A DNA stretch of 64,000 bases from Catellatospora sp. KI3 (lineage in GTDB: Bacteria > Actinomycetota > Actinomycetes > Mycobacteriales > Micromonosporaceae), in the NCBI RefSeq assembly GCF_029948125.1, contig NZ_JASAMB010000019.1, forward strand, positions 120,777 to 184,776. Direction: 5' to 3'. The position numbers and the translations under genes were made by a program. Shown here piece by piece: positions 42,638 to 50,388 of this stretch. Each line of letters begins with the position of its first letter. Positions within the stretch are counted from its first letter, which is position 1. The notes beneath the pieces are model-generated. The model saw nothing but the letters and a program-made list of their open reading frames with translations. It did not search any database and was not told the DNA's origin.

Positions 42638-43785
42638 TGACCCGGACGGAACCCGTAACCCCGGACGCCGCCACGGCCACCACGGCCGCCGACGAGGCGC
42701 CCGAATCCCGCCCCACCCTCCTGTGGACCGTCCTCGGCCTGCTGTTCGTGCTCGTCCTCGGCGCCGGCGCCCGCTGGCTGGAGGACCTGGTCCCGGCCGT
42801 GGCCAAGGGCACCAGCCTGGAGAAGTCCTCCCTCGCGATCGAGTACCCGATCTACGCCATCGCACTCGGCCTGGTCGGCAACCTGATCATCACGCTGCTC
42901 GGCCTGCGCGACCGCATCGCCGACGCCGTCCGCACCGAGTTCTTCATCAAGACCGGCCTGGTGCTGCTCGGCGCGTCCATCAACCTCTCGCTGATCGTCA
43001 AGGCGGCCGGACCGGCCATCGTGCAGGCGCTGCTGCTGATCACCACGGTGTTCCTGTTCACCTGGTACTTCGGCGGCCTGCTCAAGCTGGACGACAAGCT
43101 GCGGGCGCTGCTGGCGGCGGCGGTGTCCATCTGCGGCGTCAGCGCGGCGATCGCGGCCGCGGGGGCGGTGCGGGCCCGGCGCGAGCAGCTGGCGTACGCC
43201 GCCAGCCTGGTCATCGTCTTCGCCCTGCCGTCCATCTTCATCCTGCCGTGGCTGGCCGACGCGCTCGGGCTGACCCCGGCCGTGGCGGGCGCCTGGATCG
43301 GCGGCAACATCGACACGACCGCCGCGGTCACCGCCGCCGGGGCGCTGGCCGGCGAAGAGGCGCTGCAGATCGCCACCATCGTCAAGGCCACCCAGAACGC
43401 GCTCATCGGCGTGGTCGCGGTGGCGCTGACGGCGTGGTTCGCGTTCAAGGTGGAGAAGTCGGCCGACGCACGGCGCCCCGGCCTGGGCCAGCTCTGGGAA
43501 CGGTTCCCGAAGTTCGTGCTCGGCTTCGTCGCCGCCTCGGCGATCGGCACCTGGTACGTGAACAACACCGCCGCCGCCGAGGCCAAGAAGGTCATCGGCG
43601 TCGTCAACGACCTGCGGGTGTGGTTCCTGATCCTGGCCTTCGTCAGCATCGGCCTGCAGCTGCGCGTCTCCGCCCTGCGCGAGGCGGGCTGGCGCCCGGT
43701 CGCCGTCTTCGGCACGGCGGCGCTGGTGAACCTCGCCGTCGGCCTCGGCCTGGCGGCCCTCCTCTTCCACGACTTCACCAGCTGA
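42637..43785 (+). CDS. YeiH family putative sulfate/anion exporter
   Basis: A 382-residue polytopic protein with about ten helices. LAIEYPIYAIALGLVGNLI, LLGASINLSLIVKAAG, AAAVSICGVSAAIAAAGAV and WIGGNIDTTAAVTAAGALAG are the conserved segments of the YeiH/PSE (putative sulfate exporter, DUF1 'Cons_hypoth698') family. The true substrate is uncertain. The N-terminal 30 residues are polar. Translation starts on the overlapping ATG of the TGATG junction with the 53-residue peptide gene. A family B repeat follows the stop. Confidence 0.9.
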   Translation: MTRTEPVTPDAATATTAADEAPESRPTLLWTVLGLLFVLVLGAGARWLEDLVPAVAKGTSLEKSSLAIEYPIYAIALGLVGNLIITLLGLRDRIADAVRTEFFIKTGLVLLGASINLSLIVKAAGPAIVQALLLITTVFLFTWYFGGLLKLDDKLRALLAAAVSICGVSAAIAAAGAVRARREQLAYAASLVIVFALPSIFILPWLADALGLTPAVAGAWIGGNIDTTAAVTAAGALAGEEALQIATIVKATQNALIGVVAVALTAWFAFKVEKSADARRPGLGQLWERFPKFVLGFVAASAIGTWYVNNTAAAEAKKVIGVVNDLRVWFLILAFVSIGLQLRVSALREAGWRPVAVFGTAALVNLAVGLGLAALLFHDFTS

Positions 43786-43794
43786 CCGCAGGAA

Positions 43795-43840
43795 GGAAGG
43801 GTCCCTTCCACTCGTTCTACGTAGCGGAAGGGACCCTTCT
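43795..43840. repeat. family B palindrome pair (copy B2)
   Basis: GGAAGGGTCCCTTCC at 43795–43809 and GGAAGGGACCCTTCT at 43826–43840 show the 31-nt phase of family B. It lies between the convergent YeiH-type and HAF-repeat genes, so it could serve as a terminator. The fixed phase shared with B1 (inside a gene) and B3 (upstream of adk) argues it is a dispersed element. Confidence 0.88.
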
Positions 43841-43862
43841 CAACGCCTCGGCGGGGGCGCGC

Positions 43863-44837
43863 TCAGTACGTCCAGAGCACCGCGTGGTACTCGCCGGTGG
43901 TGGAGTTCAGGTTGGACTGGCCCACGATCTGGCGCTTGTTGTTGTTGCCCCAGGCCGTCGTCTGACCGCCGCGCAGCCCCGGCAGCAGCTTCGGGGCACC
44001 GCCCTTGGGCCACCAGACCGCCCGGGTCTTGTAGCCGTCCGAACGCCAGCCGACCACGTCGGCGCAGTCGTTGAGGTCGGTGCTGCCGGCGAACGCGGTG
44101 CCGGCGGGCAGGGCCAGGTCGGTCAGCACCCCGCCCTTGCGCAGGAACACGCCCTGGCCGGCGTCGCCGCTGACGTCGCCGAACCGGTTGACGCCGGTGG
44201 CCGTGCCGCCCGAGACGGTCTGGATCACGCCGTTCTTCCAGGTCACGGCCAGGCCCTCGGTCGTACCCGCGATGATGCCGTTGGCCGAGACCGCAGCGGG
44301 GATGATCGGCACGCCGGAACCGGTGGTCAGCGCGGTCATCACCCCGTTGTGCCAGCGGAACCCGCCGAGCCCGCCGGCACCGTCGGAGTAGTAGCCGACG
44401 ACGTCGCCCGCCTCGTCGATCCCGACGGCGACGCTGTCGCCGCCGAGGGTGCCGAGGTCTCGCATGCCGTACCCCGGCTGCCAGAGGAAGGCGTGCACGC
44501 TGCCGTCGGGCAGCGAGCTGGCGCCGGCGATCTCGCCCTTGTCGTTGATCGCCGAAGCCCAGGCGCGGGGCCCGCCGAGCGTGCCGAGGTCCTGCATGTG
44601 GCCGTGCTGCCAGCGGAACGCCCGCTCCGGCGGGTTCTCCTGCGTGCCGATCTGGCTCTCGCCGACGACCACGCCGTGGTCGTTGATGTCGAAGGCCTGG
44701 CTGCAGCAGGTGCCGGTCAGCGTGCCGAGGTCGATCACGCGCAGGCCCGCCGCCGCGGCCGGGGCGCCGGGCAGCAGCGCCGCCAGCAGTCCGACCAGCA
44801 CCGACGCCGGCAGCAGCCGCTTGATGAGGTTCTTCAC
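43863..44837 (-). CDS. secreted HAF-repeat (DLGTLGG) protein
   Basis: A 324-residue exported protein. A signal peptide ends near residue 30 (GAPAAAA-G). Repeats built on D-L-G-T-L-G-G with an N-D-x-G-x-V-x-G partner strand follow (VIDLGTLTG, QDLGTLGG, RDLGTLGG, INDKGEIAG, IDEAGDVVG). These are extracellular HAF motifs, probably forming a beta-propeller-like fold. Function is unknown. GTG at 44837 is chosen because AGGAAG lies 9 nt upstream; GTG at 44843 is too close to it. Confidence 0.85.
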   Translation of the reverse strand: MKNLIKRLLPASVLVGLLAALLPGAPAAAAGLRVIDLGTLTGTCCSQAFDINDHGVVVGESQIGTQENPPERAFRWQHGHMQDLGTLGGPRAWASAINDKGEIAGASSLPDGSVHAFLWQPGYGMRDLGTLGGDSVAVGIDEAGDVVGYYSDGAGGLGGFRWHNGVMTALTTGSGVPIIPAAVSANGIIAGTTEGLAVTWKNGVIQTVSGGTATGVNRFGDVSGDAGQGVFLRKGGVLTDLALPAGTAFAGSTDLNDCADVVGWRSDGYKTRAVWWPKGGAPKLLPGLRGGQTTAWGNNNKRQIVGQSNLNSTTGEYHAVLWTY

Positions 44838-44942
44838 GAGCACTCACTTCCTGTAGGGAGAGAGATTTCGCCGCACACGCCCAGGCAGGCGTGAGGTTTC
44901 AGTCTGCTCCGAAATGGACTCGCCGCCAGTCGGCTACCCGAC

Positions 44943-44963
44943 CCGGCGCGCGGACCGCGCCGG
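44943..44963. terminator. short hairpin after the M15-like gene
   Basis: CCGGCGCG and CGCGCCGG flank a 5-nt loop about 40 bp downstream of the stop of the minus-strand gene that ends at 45002. Two direct copies of GGGGCAGCTCAGCG lie between. It is a plausible terminator. Confidence 0.5.
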
Positions 44964-45001
44964 ATCGGGGCAGCTCAGCGGGGCAGCTCAGCGTGGTCGG
45001 G

Positions 45002-45997
45002 TCACCCCAACGGAGCACCGATACGGGCCGGATCCACGATCCTGGGCGGTACGGACGGCTCCGGGTCCACCGAGCGCAGCACCTTGCCCGGGATGCGGGG
45101 CGGTGCGGGGTCAGCCGCCTTCCCACCGGGCCCGACCACTTCATACGGCGCGATCTTGCGGACCGAGTCGGGCTCCGTCGCGGGCGCCGCACCGACGCCC
45201 CACGGCGGGTCGTCCGGATTCACCGACGGCGACGGCACCGGACTGGCCGACGGCGACGGCGACGGCGACATGCTGGGACTCGGTGACGACGAGGGCAAAG
45301 AGGAAGGCGACGGCGAGGGCGGCACGGACGGCGAGACGATCGGCGACGGCGACACCACCGGCGCGACGGACGGACTCGGCGACGGCGACAGACTGGCCGA
45401 GGGGCTGGCCGAGGGGCTGGCCGAGGGGCTGGGTGCAGGACTGGGCGAAGGACTGGGTGACGCGCTCGGCGAGGGCGAGGGTGCGACGTCGTCGCCGTCG
45501 TCGCAGCCGCCGCAGCTGTAGAAGATGATGTCCCAGTGGTTGCCCTCGTCGGTGTACAGGTTCCCCGACGGCGCCTTGTACTGGTACCCCCAGCCCCTGA
45601 TCAGCCCCACATACCTGAAGTTCTTCTTGATGTACTTGCCGATGCAGGTGTACTTGCTGATGTCGAGCTTCCACCCGTTCCAGTGGGTGTACGTGCCCGA
45701 GCCGTGGCCGGTCTCGGTGCCGCCGGTGAGCATGATCGCGCAGTCGCTCGCCTCACGCAGCGTCAGGATGCCCTCGACGGTGGTGCGCCGTACGTCCTCG
45801 AACGACGTGCAGCTGGGCTTGTTGCGATCGGCGCAGTTGCCGCTGGACCACCAGGTGATGCCCGCGTCGCGGAACATGTCGGTGGCCTTGCGGTGGCTGA
45901 GTTTCGCCGCGGCGGAGGCTCCCGCGACGGGCAGGCCGAGGTTGACGACGACGATCGCGGTCAGCAGCAGCAGACCACGCCGCAACGCAGGATGCAT
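45002..45997 (-). CDS. secreted M15-like (VanY/DacC-fold) protein with Ser/Pro-rich tail
   Basis: A 331-residue exported protein. A signal peptide ends near residue 30. A globular domain of about 130 residues contains THWNGWKLD, matching H-x2-G-x3-D (His105, Asp112), and EGNHWD (Glu151, His154), matching the E-x-x-H-W zinc/catalytic pair of M15 peptidases. Several Cys probably form disulfides. Residues about 165–260 are Ser-Pro repeats (a cell-wall-spanning linker) and the rest is Pro-rich. Peptidoglycan peptide hydrolysis is inferred, not shown. The ATG at 45997 has GGAGAG upstream. Confidence 0.75.
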   Translation of the reverse strand: MHPALRRGLLLLTAIVVVNLGLPVAGASAAAKLSHRKATDMFRDAGITWWSSGNCADRNKPSCTSFEDVRRTTVEGILTLREASDCAIMLTGGTETGHGSGTYTHWNGWKLDISKYTCIGKYIKKNFRYVGLIRGWGYQYKAPSGNLYTDEGNHWDIIFYSCGGCDDGDDVAPSPSPSASPSPSPSPAPSPSASPSASPSASLSPSPSPSVAPVVSPSPIVSPSVPPSPSPSSLPSSSPSPSMSPSPSPSASPVPSPSVNPDDPPWGVGAAPATEPDSVRKIAPYEVVGPGGKAADPAPPRIPGKVLRSVDPEPSVPPRIVDPARIGAPLG

Positions 45998-46056
45998 GGC
46001 GACTCTCCACCGTTCGGGGATGTGAAACGGGCTACAAGGAATGTAATCCGCAAGAG

Positions 46057-46097
46057 TCGCGAAAGGTACATACTTTCGTAATTGGTACAATTCGCGA
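46057..46097. promoter_or_regulatory. inverted repeat in the AT-rich promoter region of the M15-like gene
   Basis: TCGCGAAAGGTAC (46057–46069) and GTACAATTCGCGA (46085–46097) pair at 11 of 13 positions around a 15-nt AT-rich spacer. This is the most AT-rich stretch nearby and lies 60 bp upstream of the secreted-protein start, with the divergent ABC gene on the other side. It is a candidate operator; no regulator gene is next to it. Confidence 0.55.
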
Positions 46098-46175
46098 AGC
46101 CGGTTCACATTCGCTCAGCTGATTCCCAGCGTCAGCGGCCCGCCGCGGGCCCGCCCGGCTGCCACAATCGCGGAC

Positions 46176-46913
46176 ATGCGACTCGACGACGTATGGCTGC
46201 GCTACGACCGCCGCGGGCCGTGGGTGCTGCGCGGGGTCACCGCCGCCGTGCGCCCCGGTGAGATCGTCGTCGTGCTGGGCCGCAACGGCGCCGGCAAGTC
46301 CACGCTGCTGCAGTCGGCCGCCGGAGTGCTGCGCCCCGGGCGCGGCCGGATCACCGACCGTCCGGCGGTAGTCGGCTGGGTCCCGGAGCGCTTCCCCGCC
46401 GACCAGCCGTTCACGGTCGCGGCCTACCTGGCCGGAGCCGCCGCCGTACGCGGACTGCCGGCGCAGCCGGCGCGCGCGGCCGCCGAGGGCTGGATCGAGC
46501 GGCTGGGACTGGCCGCGTTCCGCCAGACGCGGCTGCCCGAACTGTCCAAGGGCACCGCGCAGAAGGTCGGCCTGGCCCAGGCGCTGCTGGTGCCGCCGCG
46601 GCTGCTGATCCTCGACGAGCCGTGGGAGGGCCTGGACGCGGCCACCCGCGACCTGGTGCCCGAGATCGTGCTGGAGGTGGCCGCGAGCGGCGGTTCGGTG
46701 CTGCTCAGCGACCATCGCGGCGAGACCGTGCGGCTGCCCGGCGCCACCCGCTGGACCATGGCCGACGGCACGGTCGCGGTCGAGTCCGGCGACGCGGCAC
46801 AGACCTGCGTGGTCGAGGTGGCGGTGTCCGCCGCCGACCTGCCCGAGGCGGTGGCGCGGCTGCGCGCGCAGGGACACCAGGTGCTGCGGGTACGCGAGGA
46901 GGTCGGATCATGA
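46176..46913 (+). CDS. ABC transporter ATP-binding protein
   Basis: A 245-residue ABC ATPase with Walker A GRNGAGKSTLLQ (near residue 36), a signature region LSKGTAQKVGLAQALL (L-S-K-G-T in place of L-S-G-G-Q), Walker B RLLILDEPWEGLD and an H-loop LLSDHRGE. The C-terminal 45 residues are an extra small domain. It energises the 225-residue permease encoded downstream, whose ATG overlaps its stop (ATGA). The cargo is unknown; the pair is exporter-like. Confidence 0.92.
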   Translation: MRLDDVWLRYDRRGPWVLRGVTAAVRPGEIVVVLGRNGAGKSTLLQSAAGVLRPGRGRITDRPAVVGWVPERFPADQPFTVAAYLAGAAAVRGLPAQPARAAAEGWIERLGLAAFRQTRLPELSKGTAQKVGLAQALLVPPRLLILDEPWEGLDAATRDLVPEIVLEVAASGGSVLLSDHRGETVRLPGATRWTMADGTVAVESGDAAQTCVVEVAVSAADLPEAVARLRAQGHQVLRVREEVGS

Positions 46914-47587
46914 TCGCGCTGACCAGGCTGCGGCTGCTGGGCTTCGTCCGCACCGGCCGGGCGGTGGCGCCGCTGATCGCCGCCGCGGCCGCGCTGTCCA
47001 TCCTGTACGGCGGCGGCCAGGCCCGCGCTGACGAGGCGTACGGCGTCTCGGCGCTGGTGCTGTTCCCGCTGCTGGCCTGGCAGACCAAGATCCTGCTCGA
47101 CGTCGAGCCGGACGTGCAGCGCCGCCTCGCGGTGACCGCTGTCGGCTCGCGGCGCCGGGAACTGGCCGCCGGGCTGCTCGCCGCGGTGGCGGCCGGGCTC
47201 GCGACGGTGGCGCTGGCGATGGCGGCGCCCTGGCTCGCCGGGGCGCTCCAGCCCGACGACCGCCCGGCGGGCACCGCGATCGGGCTGGTCGCGCACCTGC
47301 TGGCGCTGCCGGGCGCGGTGGCCCTGGGCGCCCTGGCCAGCCGCGCGGTCACGGGCAGCGCGGGCAACGGCGCGGCGGTGCTGGTCACCGGCTCGGTGCT
47401 GGCGATCGTGCTGGGGCTCAAGGCGTCGCCGCTGCAGTGGCTGGTCCCGCCGCTGATGGCGGCCACCCGGCTGACCACCTCCGGCCACTACCCCGCCGCC
47501 GCGGTGGTCACGGTCGTCGGTCAGGCCGTGCTCTGGTCGGCCGCGGCCTGCTGGGGGTACGCCCGCCTGCGCCGCAACCGGGTCTGA
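46910..47587 (+). CDS. ABC transporter permease
   Basis: A 225-residue integral membrane protein with about six hydrophobic segments and a large basic loop (VEPDVQRRLAVTAVGSRRREL). It has no extracellular domain. It is translationally coupled to the ATPase gene. Its last 67 bp overlap the 3' end of the convergent benE gene, so the two genes share coding DNA on opposite strands. Confidence 0.88.
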   Translation: MIALTRLRLLGFVRTGRAVAPLIAAAAALSILYGGGQARADEAYGVSALVLFPLLAWQTKILLDVEPDVQRRLAVTAVGSRRRELAAGLLAAVAAGLATVALAMAAPWLAGALQPDDRPAGTAIGLVAHLLALPGAVALGALASRAVTGSAGNGAAVLVTGSVLAIVLGLKASPLQWLVPPLMAATRLTTSGHYPAAAVVTVVGQAVLWSAAACWGYARLRRNRV

Positions 47588-48735
47588 AGCCCGTCCGCGT
47601 GCAGCAGCAGCATCAACCCGCCCGCGACCAGGCCCCAGAACGCGGCCCCGATCCCGAGCAGCGTCACGCCCGACGCGGTGACCACGAACGTCACCGCGGC
47701 CGCGGCGCGCCCCGGCTCCGGGGTGAACGCCCCGGCCAGCGCCGCGGCCAGCGCGCCCAGCAGCGCCAGCCCGGCCACCGCCTCGATCAGCACCGGCGGT
47801 GACAGCAGCACCAGCGCCGTCGCGGCGGTCGCGCACAGGCCCAGGGTGATCATGCCGGCGCCCGCGGTGACCGAGGCGACCCAGCGGCGGCGCGGGTCGG
47901 GGTGCGCGTCGGGCCCGGCCGCCAGCGCGGCGGTGATCGCGGCGAGGTTGACCGCGTGCGCCCCGAACGGCGCCGCCACGGCGGTGGCCAGGCCGGTGCC
48001 GGTCAGCACCGGGCGCAGCGGCGGGGTGTAGCCGTACCCCTGCAGCACGGCCATGCCGGGCACGTTCTGCGAGGCCATGGTGACCAGAAACAGCGGCAGG
48101 GCCAGGCTGACCACCGCCTGGACCGTCAGCGTCGGCACGGTGAAGGCGACCTCGGGGCGTACCGCCAGACCGGCGCCGTCGCCGGAGGTGGTCAGGGCGA
48201 TCGCCACGGCGGCGGCCGCCAGCGCGCCGGGCACCGCCCAGCGGGCGGCGAACCGGCTGAGCAGCGCCCAGATCACGATCACCGGGACGGCCAGCTTCGG
48301 CACCTCGGACAGCGCCCGGACCGGGGCCAGGCACAGGTTGAGCAGCACCCCGGCCAGCATCGCGGCGGCGATCGGGCGCGGGATGGCGGTGATGGCCCGT
48401 TCCAGCGGCGAGAACAGCCCCGCCACGATGATCAGCACGCCGGTCAGCAGGAACGCGCCGGTCGCCGCCGCGAACCCGCCCGCGACCGGGCCGGTGGCGG
48501 CCAGCAGCGCGGCGCCGGGCGTGGACCAGGCGATGCTGATCGGCAGCCGGTGCCGCAGGCCGAGCACGATCGCGACGACCCCGGCGGCGACGCTGACGGC
48601 CAGCAGCCCCGAGGCGGCCTGCCGCTGGTCGGCGCCGACCGCGCGCAGCCCCGCCAGCACCACGGCGAACGTGCTGGCGAAGCCCACCAGCGCCGTCACC
48701 AGCCCGGCCAGCACCGGCTGCAGCGTCCGCCCCAT
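47521..48735 (-). CDS. benE: BenE family benzoate/anion:H+ symporter
   Basis: A 404-residue twelve-helix protein. The BenE motifs ISIAWSTPGAALLAATGP, FLVTMASQNVPGMAVLQGYG and FGAHAVNLAAITAALAAGPD are clear. The family is named for benzoate/H+ symport; the substrate here is not proven. The ATG at 48735 has GAGGGGGCAG upstream. It is divergent from an XRE-cupin regulator with an 18-bp perfect palindrome between them, a strong sign of specific control. Confidence 0.92.
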   Translation of the reverse strand: MGRTLQPVLAGLVTALVGFASTFAVVLAGLRAVGADQRQAASGLLAVSVAAGVVAIVLGLRHRLPISIAWSTPGAALLAATGPVAGGFAAATGAFLLTGVLIIVAGLFSPLERAITAIPRPIAAAMLAGVLLNLCLAPVRALSEVPKLAVPVIVIWALLSRFAARWAVPGALAAAAVAIALTTSGDGAGLAVRPEVAFTVPTLTVQAVVSLALPLFLVTMASQNVPGMAVLQGYGYTPPLRPVLTGTGLATAVAAPFGAHAVNLAAITAALAAGPDAHPDPRRRWVASVTAGAGMITLGLCATAATALVLLSPPVLIEAVAGLALLGALAAALAGAFTPEPGRAAAAVTFVVTASGVTLLGIGAAFWGLVAGGLMLLLHADGLQTRLRRRRAYPQQAAADQSTA

Positions 48736-48754
48736 GATCTGCCCCCTCAGCCAT

Positions 48755-48772
48755 CGTTCCGTATACGGAACG
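48755..48772. promoter_or_regulatory. 18-bp perfect palindrome, candidate XRE-cupin operator
   Basis: CGTTCCGTATACGGAACG reads identically on both strands. It lies in the 62-bp gap between the divergent benE (start 48735) and XRE-cupin regulator (start 48798) genes, 19 bp from the benE ATG. Cro/C1-type regulators bind such symmetric sites, so this is very likely the regulator's own operator covering both promoters. Confidence 0.82.
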
Positions 48773-48797
48773 CCCTGTCATGCGGCACGATAGCCCT

Positions 48798-49358
48798 GTG
48801 ACCACACGTTCGGCAACCGGCGGCGACGGCACGCCCGCGCTCGGCGGGGGCGGCGAGCTCGGGCCGAGGCTGCGCCGCCTGCGCGAAGCGGCCGGGGTGT
48901 CCCTGTCGGAGCTGGCCCGGCGCGCCGGGATCGGCAAGGCGACGCTGTCCGGGCTCGAACTCGGCACCCGCAACCCGACCCTGGACACGCTGTGGTCGGT
49001 GACGGCCGCGCTGGGCGTGCCGATCACCGCGCTGCTGGGCACGGCCGAGACGGCCGTCGTCCGGGGCACCGCGGTCGAGGCGGTGCTGCTCCAGGTCTTC
49101 GACGAGCCGACGGCGACCTTCGAGCTGTACCGGATGACCGTCCCGCCCGGCCCCGCGCAGACCTCCCCCGCCCACCACGCCGGGGTCACCGAGCACATCA
49201 CCGTCTTCAGCGGCGTGCTGCGCGCCGGCCCCGCGCGGGCGCCCCTGCTGGCCGGACCGGGCCAGCACCTGACCTGGCAGGCCGACGTCCCGCACGTCTA
49301 CGCCGCCGTCGGCGACACCCCCGTCACCGCCAGCCTGCTCATCCGCTACCCCCGCTAG
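48798..49358 (+). CDS. XRE-family regulator with C-terminal cupin domain
   Basis: A 186-residue sensor-regulator. A helix-turn-helix lies at residues 20–75 (LREAAGVSLSELARRAGIGK, TLSGLELGTRNPTLDTLW) and a cupin domain follows (VTEHITVFSGVLRAGP and WQADVPHVYAAVGD). The cupin probably binds the inducer. The start is GTG at 48798; an in-frame ATG at 48780 is possible. The -10-like GATAGC close to the GTG suggests a leaderless mRNA. The likely target is the divergent benE. Confidence 0.9.
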   Translation: MTTRSATGGDGTPALGGGGELGPRLRRLREAAGVSLSELARRAGIGKATLSGLELGTRNPTLDTLWSVTAALGVPITALLGTAETAVVRGTAVEAVLLQVFDEPTATFELYRMTVPPGPAQTSPAHHAGVTEHITVFSGVLRAGPARAPLLAGPGQHLTWQADVPHVYAAVGDTPVTASLLIRYPR

Positions 49359-49367
49359 CGGCAGGCT

Positions 49368-49425
49368 GCGGTTTCGGGGAAAGTGCGCGAATCACAGCCC
49401 GCTCCCGCACCTTCCCCGAAACTGC
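49368..49425. repeat. family A palindrome pair (copy A5)
   Basis: GCGGTTTCGGGGAAAGTGC at 49368–49386 and GCACCTTCCCCGAAACTGC at 49407–49425. The phase is 39 nt rather than 41, the only complete copy with a different spacer length (20 nt, GCGAATC at its start). It lies between the convergent XRE-cupin and VOC genes. Confidence 0.88.
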
Positions 49426-49443
49426 ACGAACCGAATGGCCCGG

Positions 49444-49842
49444 TCACTCCCAGGCGCGGGCGCAGAGCACGAGGCGGTAGCCGTCCGGGTCCGCGACCGT
49501 CACGCCGTGCTCGTCCCAGTACGGGTTGTGCGCGCGGACCCGGGTGCCGCCGGCCGCCACGAGCCGGTCGACCAGCTGCGGCTCGACCGGTTCGCCCAGG
49601 TAGACCACGAACAGGTCGTCCACCGTCGGAGTCGGTTCCAGCGGATGCTCGGGGTCATGGGTCAGCTCGAGGTGCCAGGCGCCGCCGGGCGGGCCGACCA
49701 TCAGCAGGTCGTGCTCGCCGGGCACCCGCTCGCTGGTGCGCCACAGGACGGCCAGGCCCGGGCCGTCCACGTAGAACCGCTCGGCGGCGGCGAGGTCGCG
49801 CGACGGGCGGGCGATCCGGATGCGGGTGCCGGTGCCGATCAC
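49444..49842 (-). CDS. VOC family (glyoxalase/dioxygenase superfamily) protein
   Basis: A 132-residue protein with two beta-alpha-beta-beta-beta modules: RIRIARPSRDLAAAERFYVD, GAWHLELTHDPEHPLEPTPT and EHGVTVADPDGYRLVLCARAW. It could be a lyase, isomerase or binding protein; the substrate is unknown. The start is GTG at 49842, overlapping the upstream cupin stop (GTGA), so the two are coupled. Confidence 0.87.
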   Translation of the reverse strand: MIGTGTRIRIARPSRDLAAAERFYVDGPGLAVLWRTSERVPGEHDLLMVGPPGGAWHLELTHDPEHPLEPTPTVDDLFVVYLGEPVEPQLVDRLVAAGGTRVRAHNPYWDEHGVTVADPDGYRLVLCARAWE

Positions 49843-50348
49843 GCGGACTCCGCCAGGGCGGCGCGCCATACCGGGCTGTCGACGTAGTGGTTGTCGTACC
49901 GCTGCCCGGACTCGGCGATCTCCTTCGGATCGGCCTCGCCGCGCATCACCCGGCCCAGCAGGCGCAGGTAGTCGAAGCGGCCCATGCCCGGCGTGAACAC
50001 GAACAGCACGTCGGCCTCGCAGCCCGGCGCCGCCGCGAAGGCGTGCGGGGTGTGCGGCGGCACGGCCAGGAAGTCGCCCGGCGACAGGGTCGTGATCTCC
50101 TCGCCGACCAGCACCCGCAGCGAGCCCGACAGCACGAAGAACAGCTCGCTGGCCCTGGTGTGGAAGTGGGCGGGCGCCCCGACCGCGCCCTTGGCGAAGC
50201 TGGACCGGTAGCTGGTGAAGCCGTCTGCGGTGGTGTCCGAATCGGCCAGCAGCGTGATCACGCTGCTGGGGTCGGCGCAGGTCTCGGCCTCGGCGTGGCG
50301 GGTCAGGACCGGCCGGAACGGCGCTCCGGGGTACGCGTCTTGGATCAT
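49839..50348 (-). CDS. cupin domain protein
   Basis: A 169-residue cupin. Motif 1 is GAPAHFHTRASELFFVLSGS with His and Glu ligands, motif 2 GDFLAVPPHTPHAFAAAPG. An added C-terminal helix (DYLRLLGRVMRGEADPKEI) is typical of quercetin-dioxygenase-like bicupin relatives. Function is unknown. The ATG at 50348 lies 6 nt after TAGAGT, suggesting its own leaderless promoter. It overlaps the VOC gene. Confidence 0.87.
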   Translation of the reverse strand: MIQDAYPGAPFRPVLTRHAEAETCADPSSVITLLADSDTTADGFTSYRSSFAKGAVGAPAHFHTRASELFFVLSGSLRVLVGEEITTLSPGDFLAVPPHTPHAFAAAPGCEADVLFVFTPGMGRFDYLRLLGRVMRGEADPKEIAESGQRYDNHYVDSPVWRAALAESA

Positions 50349-50388
50349 GGTCAGACTCTACGATCTTGGATCTCCGCCGCGCGACCCG

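Noticed and set aside
45084..45521. Plus-strand Gly/Asp-rich frame (G-D-G-D repeats) as a calcium-binding protein
   Set aside because: It is the antisense of the Ser-Pro codon repeats in the secreted M15-like gene; it has no start site or context.
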